Positions 19,501 to 28,248 of a stretch of 64,000 nt of DNA are shown here, piece by piece. The notes under the pieces were generated by a model. It was not told the DNA's origin, ran no database searches, and saw only the letters and a list, made by a program, of their open reading frames with translations. The translations under genes were made by a program, and so were the position numbers. The stretch is taken from positions 16,336-80,335 of the forward strand of contig JAFTSQ010000001.1 in the NCBI GenBank assembly GCA_017467205.1, given 5' to 3'. Origin of the DNA: Clostridia bacterium (GTDB taxonomy: Bacteria; Bacillota_A; Clostridia; Oscillospirales; CAG-272). The number at the start of each line of letters is the position of its first letter. The first letter of the stretch is position 1.

Positions 19501-19592
19501 TATGCGTCAGCCTCGGAGATTTTGCTAATCGCCGAGTGTAGACTTGAGTCGCCGCCTGCTTCGCGGCCGTTCTTGTTTATATCTTCAGACAT
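16551..19592 (-). CDS. 1013-aa coiled-coil protein with C-terminal membrane anchor
   Basis: I do not recognise a family. The N-terminal half (to ~residue 540) is extremely rich in Glu, Lys, Arg and Ala, with long predicted coiled coils and disordered linkers (for example a Pro-containing region near residues 95-135). Residues ~545-960 form a helical region richer in hydrophobics. One hydrophobic segment near the C-terminus (about 969-991, LIIILSIIAALLLIAAGVAA) follows a positive cluster (NPKRR) and is followed by 22 residues, so the protein looks tail-anchored with its bulk in the cytoplasm. No signal peptide is visible. It starts 1 nt after the CBS gene stop. A scaffold or tether role is inferred. 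Confidence 0.85.
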   Translation of the reverse strand: MSEDINKNGREAGGDSSLHSAISKISEADAYAKLRKAEQNKRFKSSDEELQRRIESTERERAVRERLARERAERELAARKYAEEYRARLKAEGEQPKAAKPEDAPKRVESYEKSPTPEAPRGVRTADILKRAAEYRKRMRELNGVGKSQSSDSQTEEHQRTNNGLKEEPSEKNNEKEPEGDVPKEKEKIILKIEEEKPNDKLLFIPGEEFYGSNAPEINHALAAVIGAYRANLKLEEKRMDAAFEREMELAKDAGDAARFSAVAEARLKYGKESAHRRGVLDEEIARVAKLNPSLEALTLEEEIKYERLLEESKRRKEELRESYERQLKEAFGDKYAPRVTKTRDEEFLEDVSLALKGADSHSDKRAIAEYEKHLEKKFFLQVEKSAASYSDSEKSGKGYDLDAEKEYEKALKNKDYEAHAKQGEFVPIKRGESYYVREYEEAKEKDEAYNLGTYQSYEDSRALAEYESDMSDAPEKDADMKRTRQDILDEEAIRAYDKYNEAKEREAERRRRATGKDLTEDLMPIVEESFHAVADRDTVFSGELITRATLGTYLKKVDATRKATERKIERLLYKKDELSGADLAALLLDVLSERRLMVEMHLECLKTLSSIDRNKRRQRKYATRLSLAITNYNRTVDDFAACSAKKLTKIQESVASDVLEKSASPIIPFVTYTIPAPVLKESAFSRARREARRASGPIAKYVARDMKKLRRQVEKRTDRSKAALSADFEPRKLFERAEREMAQDLEMISLRTSFLKNYYGERLALEKYSFALTKEEHKRDIAALSRELKLVSRERRAALKLERCDNLRYYTVLCTSPSAHKARRQADRAALAEMHKSISEMLLRRHASNEELVKLYSQSTDLFGERINKKANKKALAAAKAAHAAMLPTLEEIREATAFDPHLALTAMNKKIALVAQIAKEEWRAKKLNIRTASHKRRIKQLKDELKKTESTIRSYVRRARANPKRRLIIILSIIAALLLIAAGVAAWQWDNILSLFQGMTAFLPNDTYFSL

Positions 19593-20033
19593 TTATAGTC
19601 TTTCCTTCTGCATTTTGTTTTTTTCCTTTGCATCGACGTAGCACTTTGAAAGATAGTTCAGCACGTCGCGTCGAAGTATGATGCCGACGAAGCATCCGCG
19701 GTCGTCCACGACGGGCACGAAGTTGTGCTCCTTAACCTTCTCGATAAGCTCCTCCATAGATGCGTTGTGGAAGAGCGGCTTTGAGTAGGAGCGGCTGAAT
19801 ATGCCGCTTATGTCGTCCTTTTCCGCATCGCGAAAATCAAGGCTTCCGCGTTCAAGGAAATAGTCGAAAATGTCGTCGTTCCTCAAAGTGCCGACGTATT
19901 TGCCCTCGCCGTCAAGCACGGGAATGGCGGTATATCTGTGATAACGCATCTTTTCGAGTGCCTGCCTCACGGTAGAGTCGAGAGTTATATGCTCAACGAG
20001 GCTTTTTGGTATGACGAATCTGAATATATTCAT
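19593..20033 (-). CDS. Tandem CBS-domain protein
   Basis: From the ATG at 20033 (GAAAGGA upstream; a longer reading to 20081 would overlap the PanK gene) the protein is 146 aa. It contains two CBS motifs: PKSLVEHITLDSTVRQALEKM ... AIPVLDGEGKYVGTLRNDDI, then NASMEELIEKVKEHNFVPVV ... GIILRRDVLNYL. CBS pairs (Bateman modules) bind adenosine nucleotides, and stand-alone pairs in Bacillota can sense c-di-AMP or AMP/ATP. No effector domain is fused, so it may regulate a partner, most simply the adjacent coiled-coil protein or the pantothenate kinase. Confidence 0.9.
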   Translation of the reverse strand: MNIFRFVIPKSLVEHITLDSTVRQALEKMRYHRYTAIPVLDGEGKYVGTLRNDDIFDYFLERGSLDFRDAEKDDISGIFSRSYSKPLFHNASMEELIEKVKEHNFVPVVDDRGCFVGIILRRDVLNYLSKCYVDAKEKNKMQKERL

Positions 20034-20071
20034 CCTATATCCTTTCTCAACTTTTTTACGGGGGTGAGCTT

Positions 20072-20905
20072 TCAGCCGCAAAGAGCCGTTCCTATAACGG
20101 TTGCGAACTGCGCGTGCTTCGGGATGAGGAAATTAACGCCGTAGCCCATATTGTTGATTTGCTCGAATTTCTTTGCACACTGGGGCAGGGTAGTAAGGTT
20201 GCCGGTGAGAACGACGTCCTTAACACCGCGCGAGCGCGCAGCAAACACGCCGACCATAGCTACCGTTTCGAATACCATATTCATAATACCCGCCTGAATG
20301 TCCTCGCGGGTTGCAAGGTCGGATACGTTGCCGAAGTTCGCCGCAGTGGTGTCGCGACCGAGGGGCGCGTCCTTGTCGGGCACTATAATATCGTTTATCG
20401 TGAGGTCTATCTTCGAAAGGTCGCCGTTGCTTGCGAGCTCGACCATATGCTCGATAGTGTCGGAATTTGTGAGCAGCTTCGATAGGCCTATGAGCGTTCC
20501 GCCGCCGACTCCCGTGCCGCCAAGGTATATCATTCGCTCGCCTTCCTTTGCGTGAACGACGGCAGTACCCGTGCCCATACTCACTACGAGCGCGTCGGAG
20601 AGCTCGGAGAGGTAAAGGCCGCCAAGACCCGTGCCGGTGAACTCCTCGATAGCGGTGCATTCAAGTCCGTAAATGTTGTTTCTTATGTGCGACGAGCCGA
20701 CGCCGGTCATCATTATCTTGTCGATTGACGAGAGGGATATGCCGTTGACGTCGGTGAACTTACCGAACGCTCCGTAGGTTGAGGTGATGGGGTCGCCCGC
20801 GCTGACGCAGAGCGGGTCGATAAGTCTTCTTTTTCCGTTGTCGGTAACTATACCGCATATCTTCGTGGTGCTTCCGCCAACGTCTATTCCAATAACGGTT
20901 TTCAA
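20072..20905 (-). CDS. coaW: Type II pantothenate kinase
   Basis: A 277-aa actin-fold kinase with the phosphate-1 loop GIDVGGSTTKICGIV, an acidic residue in EEFTGTGLGG, and GTGTAVVHAKEG ... LGGTGVGGGTLIGLS, typical of CoaW/eukaryotic-type PanK. It phosphorylates pantothenate, the first step of CoA synthesis; type II enzymes are usually insensitive to CoA feedback. The start is 3 nt after the MutS-like gene, in an operon otherwise lacking CoA genes. Confidence 0.92.
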   Translation of the reverse strand: MKTVIGIDVGGSTTKICGIVTDNGKRRLIDPLCVSAGDPITSTYGAFGKFTDVNGISLSSIDKIMMTGVGSSHIRNNIYGLECTAIEEFTGTGLGGLYLSELSDALVVSMGTGTAVVHAKEGERMIYLGGTGVGGGTLIGLSKLLTNSDTIEHMVELASNGDLSKIDLTINDIIVPDKDAPLGRDTTAANFGNVSDLATREDIQAGIMNMVFETVAMVGVFAARSRGVKDVVLTGNLTTLPQCAKKFEQINNMGYGVNFLIPKHAQFATVIGTALCG

Positions 20906-20908
20906 GGT

Positions 20909-22519
20909 TTATCTTGCTCCTTTTTCTTTTATGAGGTTCTCAAAGGAGAGGCCGTACTTGTCGGCGATATCCTTTGCGTAGGATTTTCCGTCGGGCGCGG
21001 CTCTTACAATCTTGAACGAGCGCCGCCCCTCTTCAATGCCCGCAACGAGAGTGTCGGACATAACTCCGCCGAGCTCCTTTGAGCGGCGGTTTATCTCGGT
21101 AACGCCTGCGGCGAGCTCGTGAAGGTGGGTGGAGAATATGGTTCTGCATCTCATAACCGCAAGGCCCGTGAGTATCTCCGATGCAATGTAAGCCGCCTCG
21201 TAAGCTCCCGTGGATGAAAGAGATTCGTCGAGCAGCACGAGCGAGTCCTCGGAGGCTTGGTCGAATATCTCGCGCAGTCTTGCACATTCCTCGCCGAGCC
21301 TACCCTTGTCTATCGTGTCGTCAGCGCCCTCGGGGAAGTGGGTAAAGATGCCGTCGACGGGCGAGAGGGTAGCCTCGAGTGCGGGAACGGGCAGACCGAG
21401 CTGGAAGAGCGCCTGTGCTGCGCCAACCGCGACGGTAAGAACCGATTTTCCGCCTCGGTTAGGGCCTGTTATAACGTAAATTCTCGCGTTGTCGTCAAAG
21501 GTGAAGTCATTTGTGACTATCTCGTCGTCAATAGCAAGGGCGACTCTCGGGTTAAAAAGCCCCGTAGCAGAGAATTCCTTGTCGCGGGCGGGTGCTGATT
21601 TCGGCAGAGCTATCGCACAGCCGGGGTGAGTCGAAAGCTTGCGCATAAGCGACGCCGACTTGGTAACGAACTCTATCTCCGGCAGCATTTTAAGAAGGAA
21701 ATCGGTCTTGTCAAGCACGTACTCGCCGACTATCGTGCGCCAACCCTTGACGGAGGAGCGGAAAACGTCCTCAATAGCCGAGTTGAATGCACCGATGAGC
21801 GCCTCCTGCTTGTTCTCGCTCTGTCCTTTTCCGAATGGGGAGAGCTCGGCAATGCAGGTAAAGGCGTCGTTTTTGAACGACATACGAAGTATCTTGTCGA
21901 GCATCTTGCCCGATTTGAAGGGCTCTGCGTTGACCGAAATAACTCCTGCGGAGGCGGGGCGAAGCTCTCTGTCAAGATTAACGCCTATCGTGATGCTCCT
22001 GACCTCGTGAACGCGAGAGGCAAGAGCCTCAAGCTTTTTGTTGAGCTCCTTGTAGTAGTCCGACTCCGAGAGGGCGATAACGAAATCGGCAAGATTGCCG
22101 AACGCCTCGCTCTTTATCCTATTTCTAATGGGCGAAAGGCCGGTGCACAGCGCGTCAATACAGCTGACATAGAGCTCTATCTCTGTGATACTGTAAAGAT
22201 ACGAGTCCGCGGAATTAACGCTTTCGCTGTCAAGGCGGCGAAGCTCGTCTATATCGTCGAGTATCGGATGCGCCTTCGATAAGGTGTCGCGAAGCTCGGG
22301 TAGCTCGAGCATATCGGTAATCGTTGCCTGGCGGTAGCGGATAACCTCGGGGTCTTTTGTGAAGAAATCCGGAAGAGCACCGCTTTTAAGACCGAATATT
22401 TCACTGAGGCCGAGCTCGTCGCATACCTTTTCGGAAATATCCGGAAGGTTTGCTCGGTTCTGGTGATATGAATATGACTCCTCGTTGGGATAGAGCAGAC
22501 TTATAAATTTTTCCTGCAT
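20909..22519 (-). CDS. MutS-family ATPase lacking the mismatch-recognition domain
   Basis: A 536-aa protein with the MutS core/lever helices and the ATPase domain: Walker A GPNRGGKSVL, Walker B SLVLLDESLSSTGAYEAAY and the FSTHLHELA switch. The N-terminal mismatch-binding domain (with the Phe-x-Glu motif) is absent, and so is the C-terminal Smr nuclease of MutS2. It therefore belongs to the loosely characterised MutS-like group. The function is unknown; it may bind branched DNA or another substrate. It is the first gene of the operon ending at 16334, with its own promoter (22599-22627). Confidence 0.85.
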   Translation of the reverse strand: MQEKFISLLYPNEESYSYHQNRANLPDISEKVCDELGLSEIFGLKSGALPDFFTKDPEVIRYRQATITDMLELPELRDTLSKAHPILDDIDELRRLDSESVNSADSYLYSITEIELYVSCIDALCTGLSPIRNRIKSEAFGNLADFVIALSESDYYKELNKKLEALASRVHEVRSITIGVNLDRELRPASAGVISVNAEPFKSGKMLDKILRMSFKNDAFTCIAELSPFGKGQSENKQEALIGAFNSAIEDVFRSSVKGWRTIVGEYVLDKTDFLLKMLPEIEFVTKSASLMRKLSTHPGCAIALPKSAPARDKEFSATGLFNPRVALAIDDEIVTNDFTFDDNARIYVITGPNRGGKSVLTVAVGAAQALFQLGLPVPALEATLSPVDGIFTHFPEGADDTIDKGRLGEECARLREIFDQASEDSLVLLDESLSSTGAYEAAYIASEILTGLAVMRCRTIFSTHLHELAAGVTEINRRSKELGGVMSDTLVAGIEEGRRSFKIVRAAPDGKSYAKDIADKYGLSFENLIKEKGAR

Positions 22520-22538
22520 TGCAAAATTGCCTTTCTTT

Positions 22539-22580
22539 GCGCCGCGCGAGTGTGGTTAAATAATTTACGCCGCGCGGGTT
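22539..22580 (-). promoter_or_regulatory. Repeated CGCGCGGCG motifs in the MutS-like leader
   Basis: Between the promoter at 22599-22627 and the MutS-like start there are two related GC-rich blocks in an AT-rich leader: GCGCCGCGCGAGT (22539-22551) and ACGCCGCGCGGGT (22568-22580), as read on the plus strand. The first recurs exactly at 28249-28261 in the aminotransferase leader. An operator role is speculative. Confidence 0.35.
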
Positions 22581-22598
22581 AATAATACTTACAACAGC

Positions 22599-22627
22599 AT
22601 TATAGCACACAATACGCCGCGACGCAA
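22599..22627 (-). promoter_or_regulatory. Promoter of the MutS-like/PanK/CBS operon
   Basis: Minus strand: TTGCGT (22627-22622), 17-bp spacer, TATAAT (22604-22599). Confidence 0.65.
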
Positions 22628-22860
22628 GAGCGTTTTGCGAAAATGTTTTGTGAACTTCTTTCAAACGAAAAACGAACGAAATTTGACACGCATATGCACT
22701 AAAACTAGATATATGTAAATAATTGTTTGCAAAACGCCCGCATTCGCGCACCGGTTGGCGTTGTCTTCTTTTTAAAATCGTTTGTTTTTTAACAAACAAA
22801 ACTGTCGAAATCAACAAGAAGCACCTGACAAAATATGCAAAAATTTGACGCACAACTCCA

Positions 22861-22889
22861 TTGACAAACGCGCGGGACGATGTTATAAT
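22861..22889 (+). promoter_or_regulatory. Consensus promoter of pflBA
   Basis: TTGACA (22861-22866), exactly 17 bp, TATAAT (22884-22889). Transcription should begin near 22896, leaving a ~130-nt leader before pflB. Confidence 0.85.
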
Positions 22890-22895
22890 ATAGAC

Positions 22896-22998
22896 GTGTT
22901 ATATGACTGACGGAAATGGAATTAACCATATTGAAGTATAGCATTTTAGATAGCCGACCGTCTGGGCTCTTGAGAAGCCCGGAGAATGTCGGCTTTTT
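22896..22998 (+). promoter_or_regulatory. ZTP (pfl motif) riboswitch with terminator
   Basis: The leader matches the pfl/ZTP riboswitch. The first half has GACTGACGGAA (22905-22915), a short P2 hairpin (ATGG/CCAT, 22916-22929) and TTGAAG, closed by TATAT/GTATA. After a linker comes the invariant 3' element, here CCGACCGTCTGGGCT (22954-22968; the usual form is CCG-CCTGGGC). That element is also the left arm of a terminator: AGCCGAC..TCTGGGCT pairs with AGCCCGGA..GTCGGCT, followed by TTTTT (22952-22998). Ligand binding would hold the element in the aptamer and let transcription continue. The class senses ZTP/ZMP, a signal of 10-formyl-THF shortage. Confidence 0.88.
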
Positions 22999-23028
22999 CG
23001 ATGTAAAAAATAGAAGGAGGTCTCGTAT

Positions 23029-25257
23029 ATGAGAACAGAATGGAGAGGATTTCGGTCCGGATGCTGGGTAGCCGAAATCAACGTTAGGGATTTCATCCAT
23101 AAAAATTTTAATCCGTACTATGGCGGTGCAGACTTTCTCGAAGGCGCTACCGAAAGGACTCTTGAGCTTTGGGATGAGGTAAGCCGTCTTAAGAAGCTCG
23201 AAATAGATGCAGGCGGTGTTCTTGATATGGACACTAAGGTTATATCCACTATAACCTCTCACGGCGCGGCATATATTGATAAGGATAAAGAGCAGATAGT
23301 AGGTCTTCAGACTGACAAGCCCTTGAAGCGTTCGCTTCAGCCGTACGGCGGAATCAGAATGGCGCTTAAGGCTTGCTCGGATCACGGATACACCGTCGAC
23401 CCCGAGGTAGTCGAATTCTTCACCGAGCATAGAAAAACGCATAATGCAGGCGTTTTTGACGCTTATACTCCTGAGATGAGAAAGTGCCGCTCGAACCACA
23501 TCATCACCGGCCTTCCGGATGCTTACGGCAGAGGCCGCATTATCGGCGACTACCGCAGAGTTGCGCTCTACGGTGTTGACCGCCTTATCGAAGATAAGAA
23601 ATATCAGAAGGATACGACCAGAGTCATAATGTACTCCGACGTTATCCGCGAGCGCGAGGAGCTCTCCGAGCAGATAAGAGCGCTCGAAATGCTCAAAAAG
23701 CTTGCCGCGGCGTACGGCTGCGACATTTCCAAGCCCGCAAGCAACGTTAAGGAAGCAACTCAGGCTCTTTACTTCGGCTATCTTGCCGCAGTCAAGGAGC
23801 AGAACGGTGCGGCAATGAGCCTTGGAAGAACCTCAACCTTCCTTGATATATACGCCGAGCGCGATCTTGCCGAGGGAACGTTCACAGAGCGGGAGATTCA
23901 GGAAATAGTCGACCACTTCGTTATGAAGCTTCGTATGGTTTGCTTTGCAAGAACGCCTGATTACAACGCGATATTCGCCGGCGATCCCACCTGGGTAACC
24001 GAGTCTATCGGCGGTATGTGCACCGACGGCAGACCCCTCGTTACGAAAATGTCCTTCCGCTACCTCAACACCCTTAACAATATCGGTGCAGCGCCCGAGC
24101 CCAACCTTACTATCCTCTGGTCGAAGAATCTGCCCGAGGAGTTCAAGAAGTTCTGCGCGGAGATATCTATCAAGCATCACGCCGTTCAGTATGAGAACGA
24201 TGACCTGATGCGACCCCTTCACGGCGACGATTACGCTATCGCCTGCTGCGTATCCTCTATGAGAGTAGGTAAGGAGATGCAGTTCTTCGGTGCGAGAGCC
24301 AACCTTGCAAAGTGCCTGCTTTACGCTATCAACGGCGGCGTTGACGAGATAAGCGGCGATCAGGTAGGACCGCAGTACCGTCACGTCGTTGGCGACTACC
24401 TCGACTACGACGACGTAATGGAAAAGTACAAGGCGATGATGAAGTGGCTCGCGCAGGTTTATGTAAACACGCTTAACATCATCCATTATATGCACGATAA
24501 GTACTCCTACGAGCGTCTTCAGATGGCGATTCACGATAAGACCTTAAGGCGCTGGTTTGCAACCGGTATTGCGGGCTTCTCGGTAGTTGCGGACTCGCTT
24601 TCGGCTATTAAGTACGCAAAGGTAAGAGTTAAGAGAGACGAGCGCGGAATAGTCACCGATTACACCGTTGAGGGTGATTTCCCGAGATACGGAAACGACG
24701 ACGACAGGGTCGACGATATAGCAAAAGAGATTCTTCATCTCTTTATCGGTTACCTTCGCCAGAACCACACCTATCGCGGCGGTATCCACACCACCTCAAT
24801 CCTTACCATAACCTCTAACGTAACCTACGGTAAGAACACCGGCTCGACTCCCGACGGAAGAAAGCAGGGCGAGCCCTTCGCTCCCGGTGCTAACCCTATG
24901 CACGGCAGAGATATGGCAGGTGCTGTTGCATCCCTTTCCTCTGTTGCAAAGATTCCGTTTATGGATTCGCAGGACGGTATATCCAACACCTTCACCATCG
25001 TTCCCGCCGCACTCGGAAAGACCGAGGACGAGCGTGTGGACAACCTCGTATCCCTGCTTGACGCATACGCTGTCAAGGGTGGCTTCCACCTCAACGTAAA
25101 CGTCTTTGACAAGGAGCTCCTTCTTGACGCGCAGAAGCACCCCGAGCTTTATCCCCAGCTCACTATCAGAGTTTCGGGATATGCAGTCAACTTCATTAAG
25201 CTGACGAAGGAGCAGCAGGACGAGGTAATCTCCCGTACCTTCCACTCGGGCGTATGA
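23029..25257 (+). CDS. pflB: Formate C-acetyltransferase (pyruvate formate-lyase)
   Basis: The 742-aa protein is full length. The active-site pair is in IACCVSSMR and the glycyl radical loop is RVSGYAVNF near the C-terminus. It converts pyruvate and CoA to acetyl-CoA and formate under anaerobic conditions. AAGGAGG lies 8 nt before the ATG. The last 4 nt overlap the activase gene. Expression appears controlled by the upstream ZTP riboswitch, consistent with formate feeding 10-formyl-THF for purine synthesis. Codon choice is biased, as expected for a highly expressed gene. Confidence 0.99.
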   Translation: MRTEWRGFRSGCWVAEINVRDFIHKNFNPYYGGADFLEGATERTLELWDEVSRLKKLEIDAGGVLDMDTKVISTITSHGAAYIDKDKEQIVGLQTDKPLKRSLQPYGGIRMALKACSDHGYTVDPEVVEFFTEHRKTHNAGVFDAYTPEMRKCRSNHIITGLPDAYGRGRIIGDYRRVALYGVDRLIEDKKYQKDTTRVIMYSDVIREREELSEQIRALEMLKKLAAAYGCDISKPASNVKEATQALYFGYLAAVKEQNGAAMSLGRTSTFLDIYAERDLAEGTFTEREIQEIVDHFVMKLRMVCFARTPDYNAIFAGDPTWVTESIGGMCTDGRPLVTKMSFRYLNTLNNIGAAPEPNLTILWSKNLPEEFKKFCAEISIKHHAVQYENDDLMRPLHGDDYAIACCVSSMRVGKEMQFFGARANLAKCLLYAINGGVDEISGDQVGPQYRHVVGDYLDYDDVMEKYKAMMKWLAQVYVNTLNIIHYMHDKYSYERLQMAIHDKTLRRWFATGIAGFSVVADSLSAIKYAKVRVKRDERGIVTDYTVEGDFPRYGNDDDRVDDIAKEILHLFIGYLRQNHTYRGGIHTTSILTITSNVTYGKNTGSTPDGRKQGEPFAPGANPMHGRDMAGAVASLSSVAKIPFMDSQDGISNTFTIVPAALGKTEDERVDNLVSLLDAYAVKGGFHLNVNVFDKELLLDAQKHPELYPQLTIRVSGYAVNFIKLTKEQQDEVISRTFHSGV

Positions 25258-25988
25258 GCTTAAAGGGCAATATACACTCGATAGAGAGCTTCGGCACCGT
25301 GGACGGACCCGGCATAAGATTCGTCGTGTTCTTCCGCGGATGCCCGATGCGCTGTCTTTACTGTCATAATCCGGACACTTGGTCGTGTGAGTTTGCCAAG
25401 GAATACACGGCAGAGGAGCTTGTCGACAGGGTGGTTCGCAACGAGCCGTTTTACAGAACGGGTGGCATAACCGCAAGCGGCGGCGAGCCTATGCTCCAGC
25501 TCGACTTTCTGACAGAGCTTTTCGAGCTTGCCAAGAGGCGCGATATACACACCTGTCTTGATACGTCGGGCATCCTCTTTGACCCGAACGACGAGGGGCG
25601 TGTCGCGAAAATCGACCGTATGCTAAAGTCAGCCGACCTCGTTATGCTTGATATCAAGCATATAGACGACGAGGAGCACAAGGCTCTTACCTCAAGGTCG
25701 AATAAGAACGTCCTCGCCTTTGCCGAGCACCTTCGGGAGCTTGGTGTGAATATGCGCGTGCGCTACGTTTTAGTGCCGGGCATTACCGACAAGCGCGAGC
25801 ATCTTTTGTCACTCGGTAAGTATCTTTCTCGCTTTGATAACCTTGAGAAAATAGAAGTGCTTCCGTATCATACCCTCGGCAAAGTCAAATACCAAAATCT
25901 TGGTATTGACTATCCGCTCGGCGATACGCCGGATGCTACCGCATCTGATGCCGCTGCGGCGTTGGAAATTATAAAATCAGCAATGTAA
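25254..25988 (+). CDS. pflA: Pyruvate formate-lyase activating enzyme
   Basis: A 244-aa radical SAM enzyme. The cluster motif [17 protein letters not shown] (CxxxCxxC) and [10 protein letters not shown] are standard for PFL activases. It generates the glycyl radical on PflB with S-adenosylmethionine. It overlaps pflB by 4 nt (ATGA) and ends just before a strong terminator. Confidence 0.97.
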   Translation: MSLKGNIHSIESFGTVDGPGIRFVVFFRGCPMRCLYCHNPDTWSCEFAKEYTAEELVDRVVRNEPFYRTGGITASGGEPMLQLDFLTELFELAKRRDIHTCLDTSGILFDPNDEGRVAKIDRMLKSADLVMLDIKHIDDEEHKALTSRSNKNVLAFAEHLRELGVNMRVRYVLVPGITDKREHLLSLGKYLSRFDNLEKIEVLPYHTLGKVKYQNLGIDYPLGDTPDATASDAAAALEIIKSAM

Positions 25989-25991
25989 CCC

Positions 25992-26025
25992 ATTTGCCGA
26001 GCGCTGTGCGCTCGGCAAATTTTTT
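25992..26025 (+). terminator. Terminator of pflBA
   Basis: ATTTGCCGAGCG and CGCTCGGCAAAT (12 bp, 5-nt loop), then TTTTT. Confidence 0.92.
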
Positions 26026-26106
26026 ATATTTTTTGCTCACGCGCTTTACAAAGGAAATTATTTGTGCTATTATTTAGTATGATGAAATATTCAAGGGAGT
26101 ACCGAT

Positions 26107-26916
26107 ATGAATTACTTAATAGCTTTGGACCTTGAGGGTGTAGGCGGTGTCGTCGGAGTGCCTTACGAGGGGCTCGGAAAAGATAGCGAGCAGTGGAAGG
26201 TCGCAAGAGCGCAGGCGATACTCGAGGTAAACGCAGTTGCACGCGCTTTATTTGACACGGGTGCCGACCGAGTCGTGCTTTGGGATAACCACGGCGGCGG
26301 AGGTAACCTCGAATACGAAAAGCTCGACGGTCGCATTGAGCTTATTGAACGCGTAGCCCCCGGCATCCGCCAAGCCTTTGCAAAGGACTATGGCTTTGAC
26401 GCAATGTATTTTCTCGGCTATCACGCAATGGAGGGAACGGTTGGCGCGGTTTTGGCGCACACCTGGAGCTCCAAGGACATACAGTTTATAAAGGTAAACC
26501 TCAAGCCCGTTTGCGAGGCGGAGCTGGATGGCTATTACGCCGCAGAAGAGGGATACTCGCCCGTCTTCTTTGCGGGTGACGATAAGGCTATCGCACAGGC
26601 GAAGGAATGCTTCCCGGATATCGTTACGGTACAGACGAAGGAGGCTCTTTCCAGAAACAAAGCAATATTCAGAGATAACGACGAGCTTCTTTCTGAAATT
26701 TACGAGCGTGCAAAGGAGGCTGCGTCGCTTCGCCCCACGCCCAAAAAAATCGAGTTTCCCGCCGTCGTTGAGGTGCGCTACACCCGTATGGAGCGCGCCG
26801 AGGCTCGCCTTAATTTCCTGCTTGAAAAGGGGATAAAGAGCTTTTACAGTACCGACGCGCACACAGTATTCTCAATAGTAACCAATATTGAGGAGTTTCA
26901 CCACGCCGCAAGATAA
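26107..26916 (+). CDS. M55-family D-aminopeptidase (DppA-like)
   Basis: A 269-aa protein with the M55 metal-site motifs: ALDLEGVGGV (residues 5-14), DNHGGGG, and LGYHAMEGT with the conserved His. These zinc peptidases, typified by Bacillus DppA, cleave N-terminal D-amino acids from short peptides and may recycle peptidoglycan-derived D-Ala-D-Ala. It is a single gene between two terminators, with AGGGAG before the start; no dipeptide transporter is adjacent. Its terminator is shared with the convergent aminotransferase. Confidence 0.9.
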   Translation: MNYLIALDLEGVGGVVGVPYEGLGKDSEQWKVARAQAILEVNAVARALFDTGADRVVLWDNHGGGGNLEYEKLDGRIELIERVAPGIRQAFAKDYGFDAMYFLGYHAMEGTVGAVLAHTWSSKDIQFIKVNLKPVCEAELDGYYAAEEGYSPVFFAGDDKAIAQAKECFPDIVTVQTKEALSRNKAIFRDNDELLSEIYERAKEAASLRPTPKKIEFPAVVEVRYTRMERAEARLNFLLEKGIKSFYSTDAHTVFSIVTNIEEFHHAAR

Positions 26917-26921
26917 AAGAA

Positions 26922-26950
26922 GTGCGAGGATGCAAAATGCATCCTCGCAC
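26922..26950. terminator. Bidirectional terminator
   Basis: A 13-bp perfect stem (GTGCGAGGATGCA and complement) with an AAA loop. ATTTTCTTATTTT follows on the plus strand and TTC-TTTTATC on the minus strand. It separates the convergent DppA-like and aminotransferase genes. Confidence 0.9.
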
Positions 26951-26956
26951 ATTTTC

Positions 26957-28144
26957 TTATTTTCCGTAGCTCTCGGCTAACTCGCGGAACGCGGGGAGAG
27001 AGCGGACTATCCTGTCCTTATCGACGCAGTAGGCTATTCTTACGTAGCCCTTGACGCCGAAATCGTCGCAGGGAACGACGAGGATTTCCTTCTCCTTTGC
27101 GCGCTCGTAGAACTTGTAAGCATCCTCCTCAAGCGCCTTGACGAACAGATAAAACGCGCCGTCCGGCTTAACGCATTCGTAGCCGAACTCGGTGAGATTT
27201 GAATAAAGGATATCTCTGTTCTCGCGGTAGATATTGATGTCCACGCGAGCGTCGACCGCGCGCTTTACAACCTGCTGGAAAAGGCTGGGCGCGCAAACGT
27301 ATCCGAGCGAGCGACCTGCGCCGCAAACCGAAAGATAGACCTCGCGCTCGTCCTTCATTTTGGGGCTCGTCGCAATGTATCCAATGCGCTCGCCGGGGAG
27401 CGAGAGAGCCTTTGAGTAGGAGTAGCAGACTATCGTGTCGTCGTAATAGTTCATAAGGTAGGGAACCTCGATGCCGTCGAAAACGAGCTCGCGATAGGGC
27501 TCGTCGGCTATCAGATAGATGGGGTGCGCGTACTCGGCGGACTTGCGCTTCAGGACGTCGGTCACCGCCTTGACGGTTTCCTCGCTGTAAACGACTCCGC
27601 TCGGATTGTTAGGGGAGTTGATAATCACCGCCTTGGTAAGAGGCGTTATCCTCGATTCAAAATCGGCGGCGTCTATCTGGAAGGTCTTTTCCATAGGCTC
27701 GGAAACTACCACCTTGCCACCCGCATTCTCAACGAAAACGCGGTATTCGGTGAAGAATGGAGCGAAGAGAACGCACTCGTCGCCGGGGTTCATAATAGCC
27801 TTGAGCGTTATGGTAAGAGAAGCCGCCGCGCCGCAGGTCATATAGATATTGTCGGGAGTGAGGGAGGTGTTAAAGCGCGCGTTTATATGCTCGGCAACCG
27901 CCCCTCTGACGCTCGCGTCACCCTGCGCCGAGGTATACCCGTGTAAAGCTACCGAGTCGCAGTTCGTTACAAGATCTACGATAGCGTCGCTGATTTCCTT
28001 CGGCGGCGGAACGCAGGGATTTCCGATGCTGAAATCAAAAACCTTGTCCTTGCCGATTTCGGTTGCGCGCACCTTGCAGTACTCAAAAATCTCCCTGATT
28101 ATCGAGCGCTTACTGCCAAGCGCATACATTTTTTCGTTTATCAT
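26957..28144 (-). CDS. PLP-dependent aminotransferase, class I
   Basis: A 395-aa fold-type I aminotransferase close in pattern to aspartate aminotransferases. Key segments: FDFSIGNPCVPPP, INSPNNPSGVVYSEE, the DEPYRELVF aspartate/tyrosine, SYSKALSLPGERIGYIA with the PLP lysine, and VRIAYC with the carboxylate-binding Arg. The amino acid specificity is unclear. It is monocistronic, with its own promoter at 28276-28305. Confidence 0.9.
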   Translation of the reverse strand: MINEKMYALGSKRSIIREIFEYCKVRATEIGKDKVFDFSIGNPCVPPPKEISDAIVDLVTNCDSVALHGYTSAQGDASVRGAVAEHINARFNTSLTPDNIYMTCGAAASLTITLKAIMNPGDECVLFAPFFTEYRVFVENAGGKVVVSEPMEKTFQIDAADFESRITPLTKAVIINSPNNPSGVVYSEETVKAVTDVLKRKSAEYAHPIYLIADEPYRELVFDGIEVPYLMNYYDDTIVCYSYSKALSLPGERIGYIATSPKMKDEREVYLSVCGAGRSLGYVCAPSLFQQVVKRAVDARVDINIYRENRDILYSNLTEFGYECVKPDGAFYLFVKALEEDAYKFYERAKEKEILVVPCDDFGVKGYVRIAYCVDKDRIVRSLPAFRELAESYGK

Positions 28145-28248
28145 ATCTTTCCTCTGTCAGTTGAGTTTCAAAAGTTGTTTTGCGTTTTCGGAGAATATTT
28201 CCTTTTCTGACCAAATCATACATATCCGAGCTTTATTTGCGAGCTAAC

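Noticed and set aside
22401..23499. Minus-strand reading frames over the mutS-like/pfl gap
   Set aside because: They run antisense through the ZTP riboswitch and the start of pflB; promoter and RNA signals on the plus strand explain this region.
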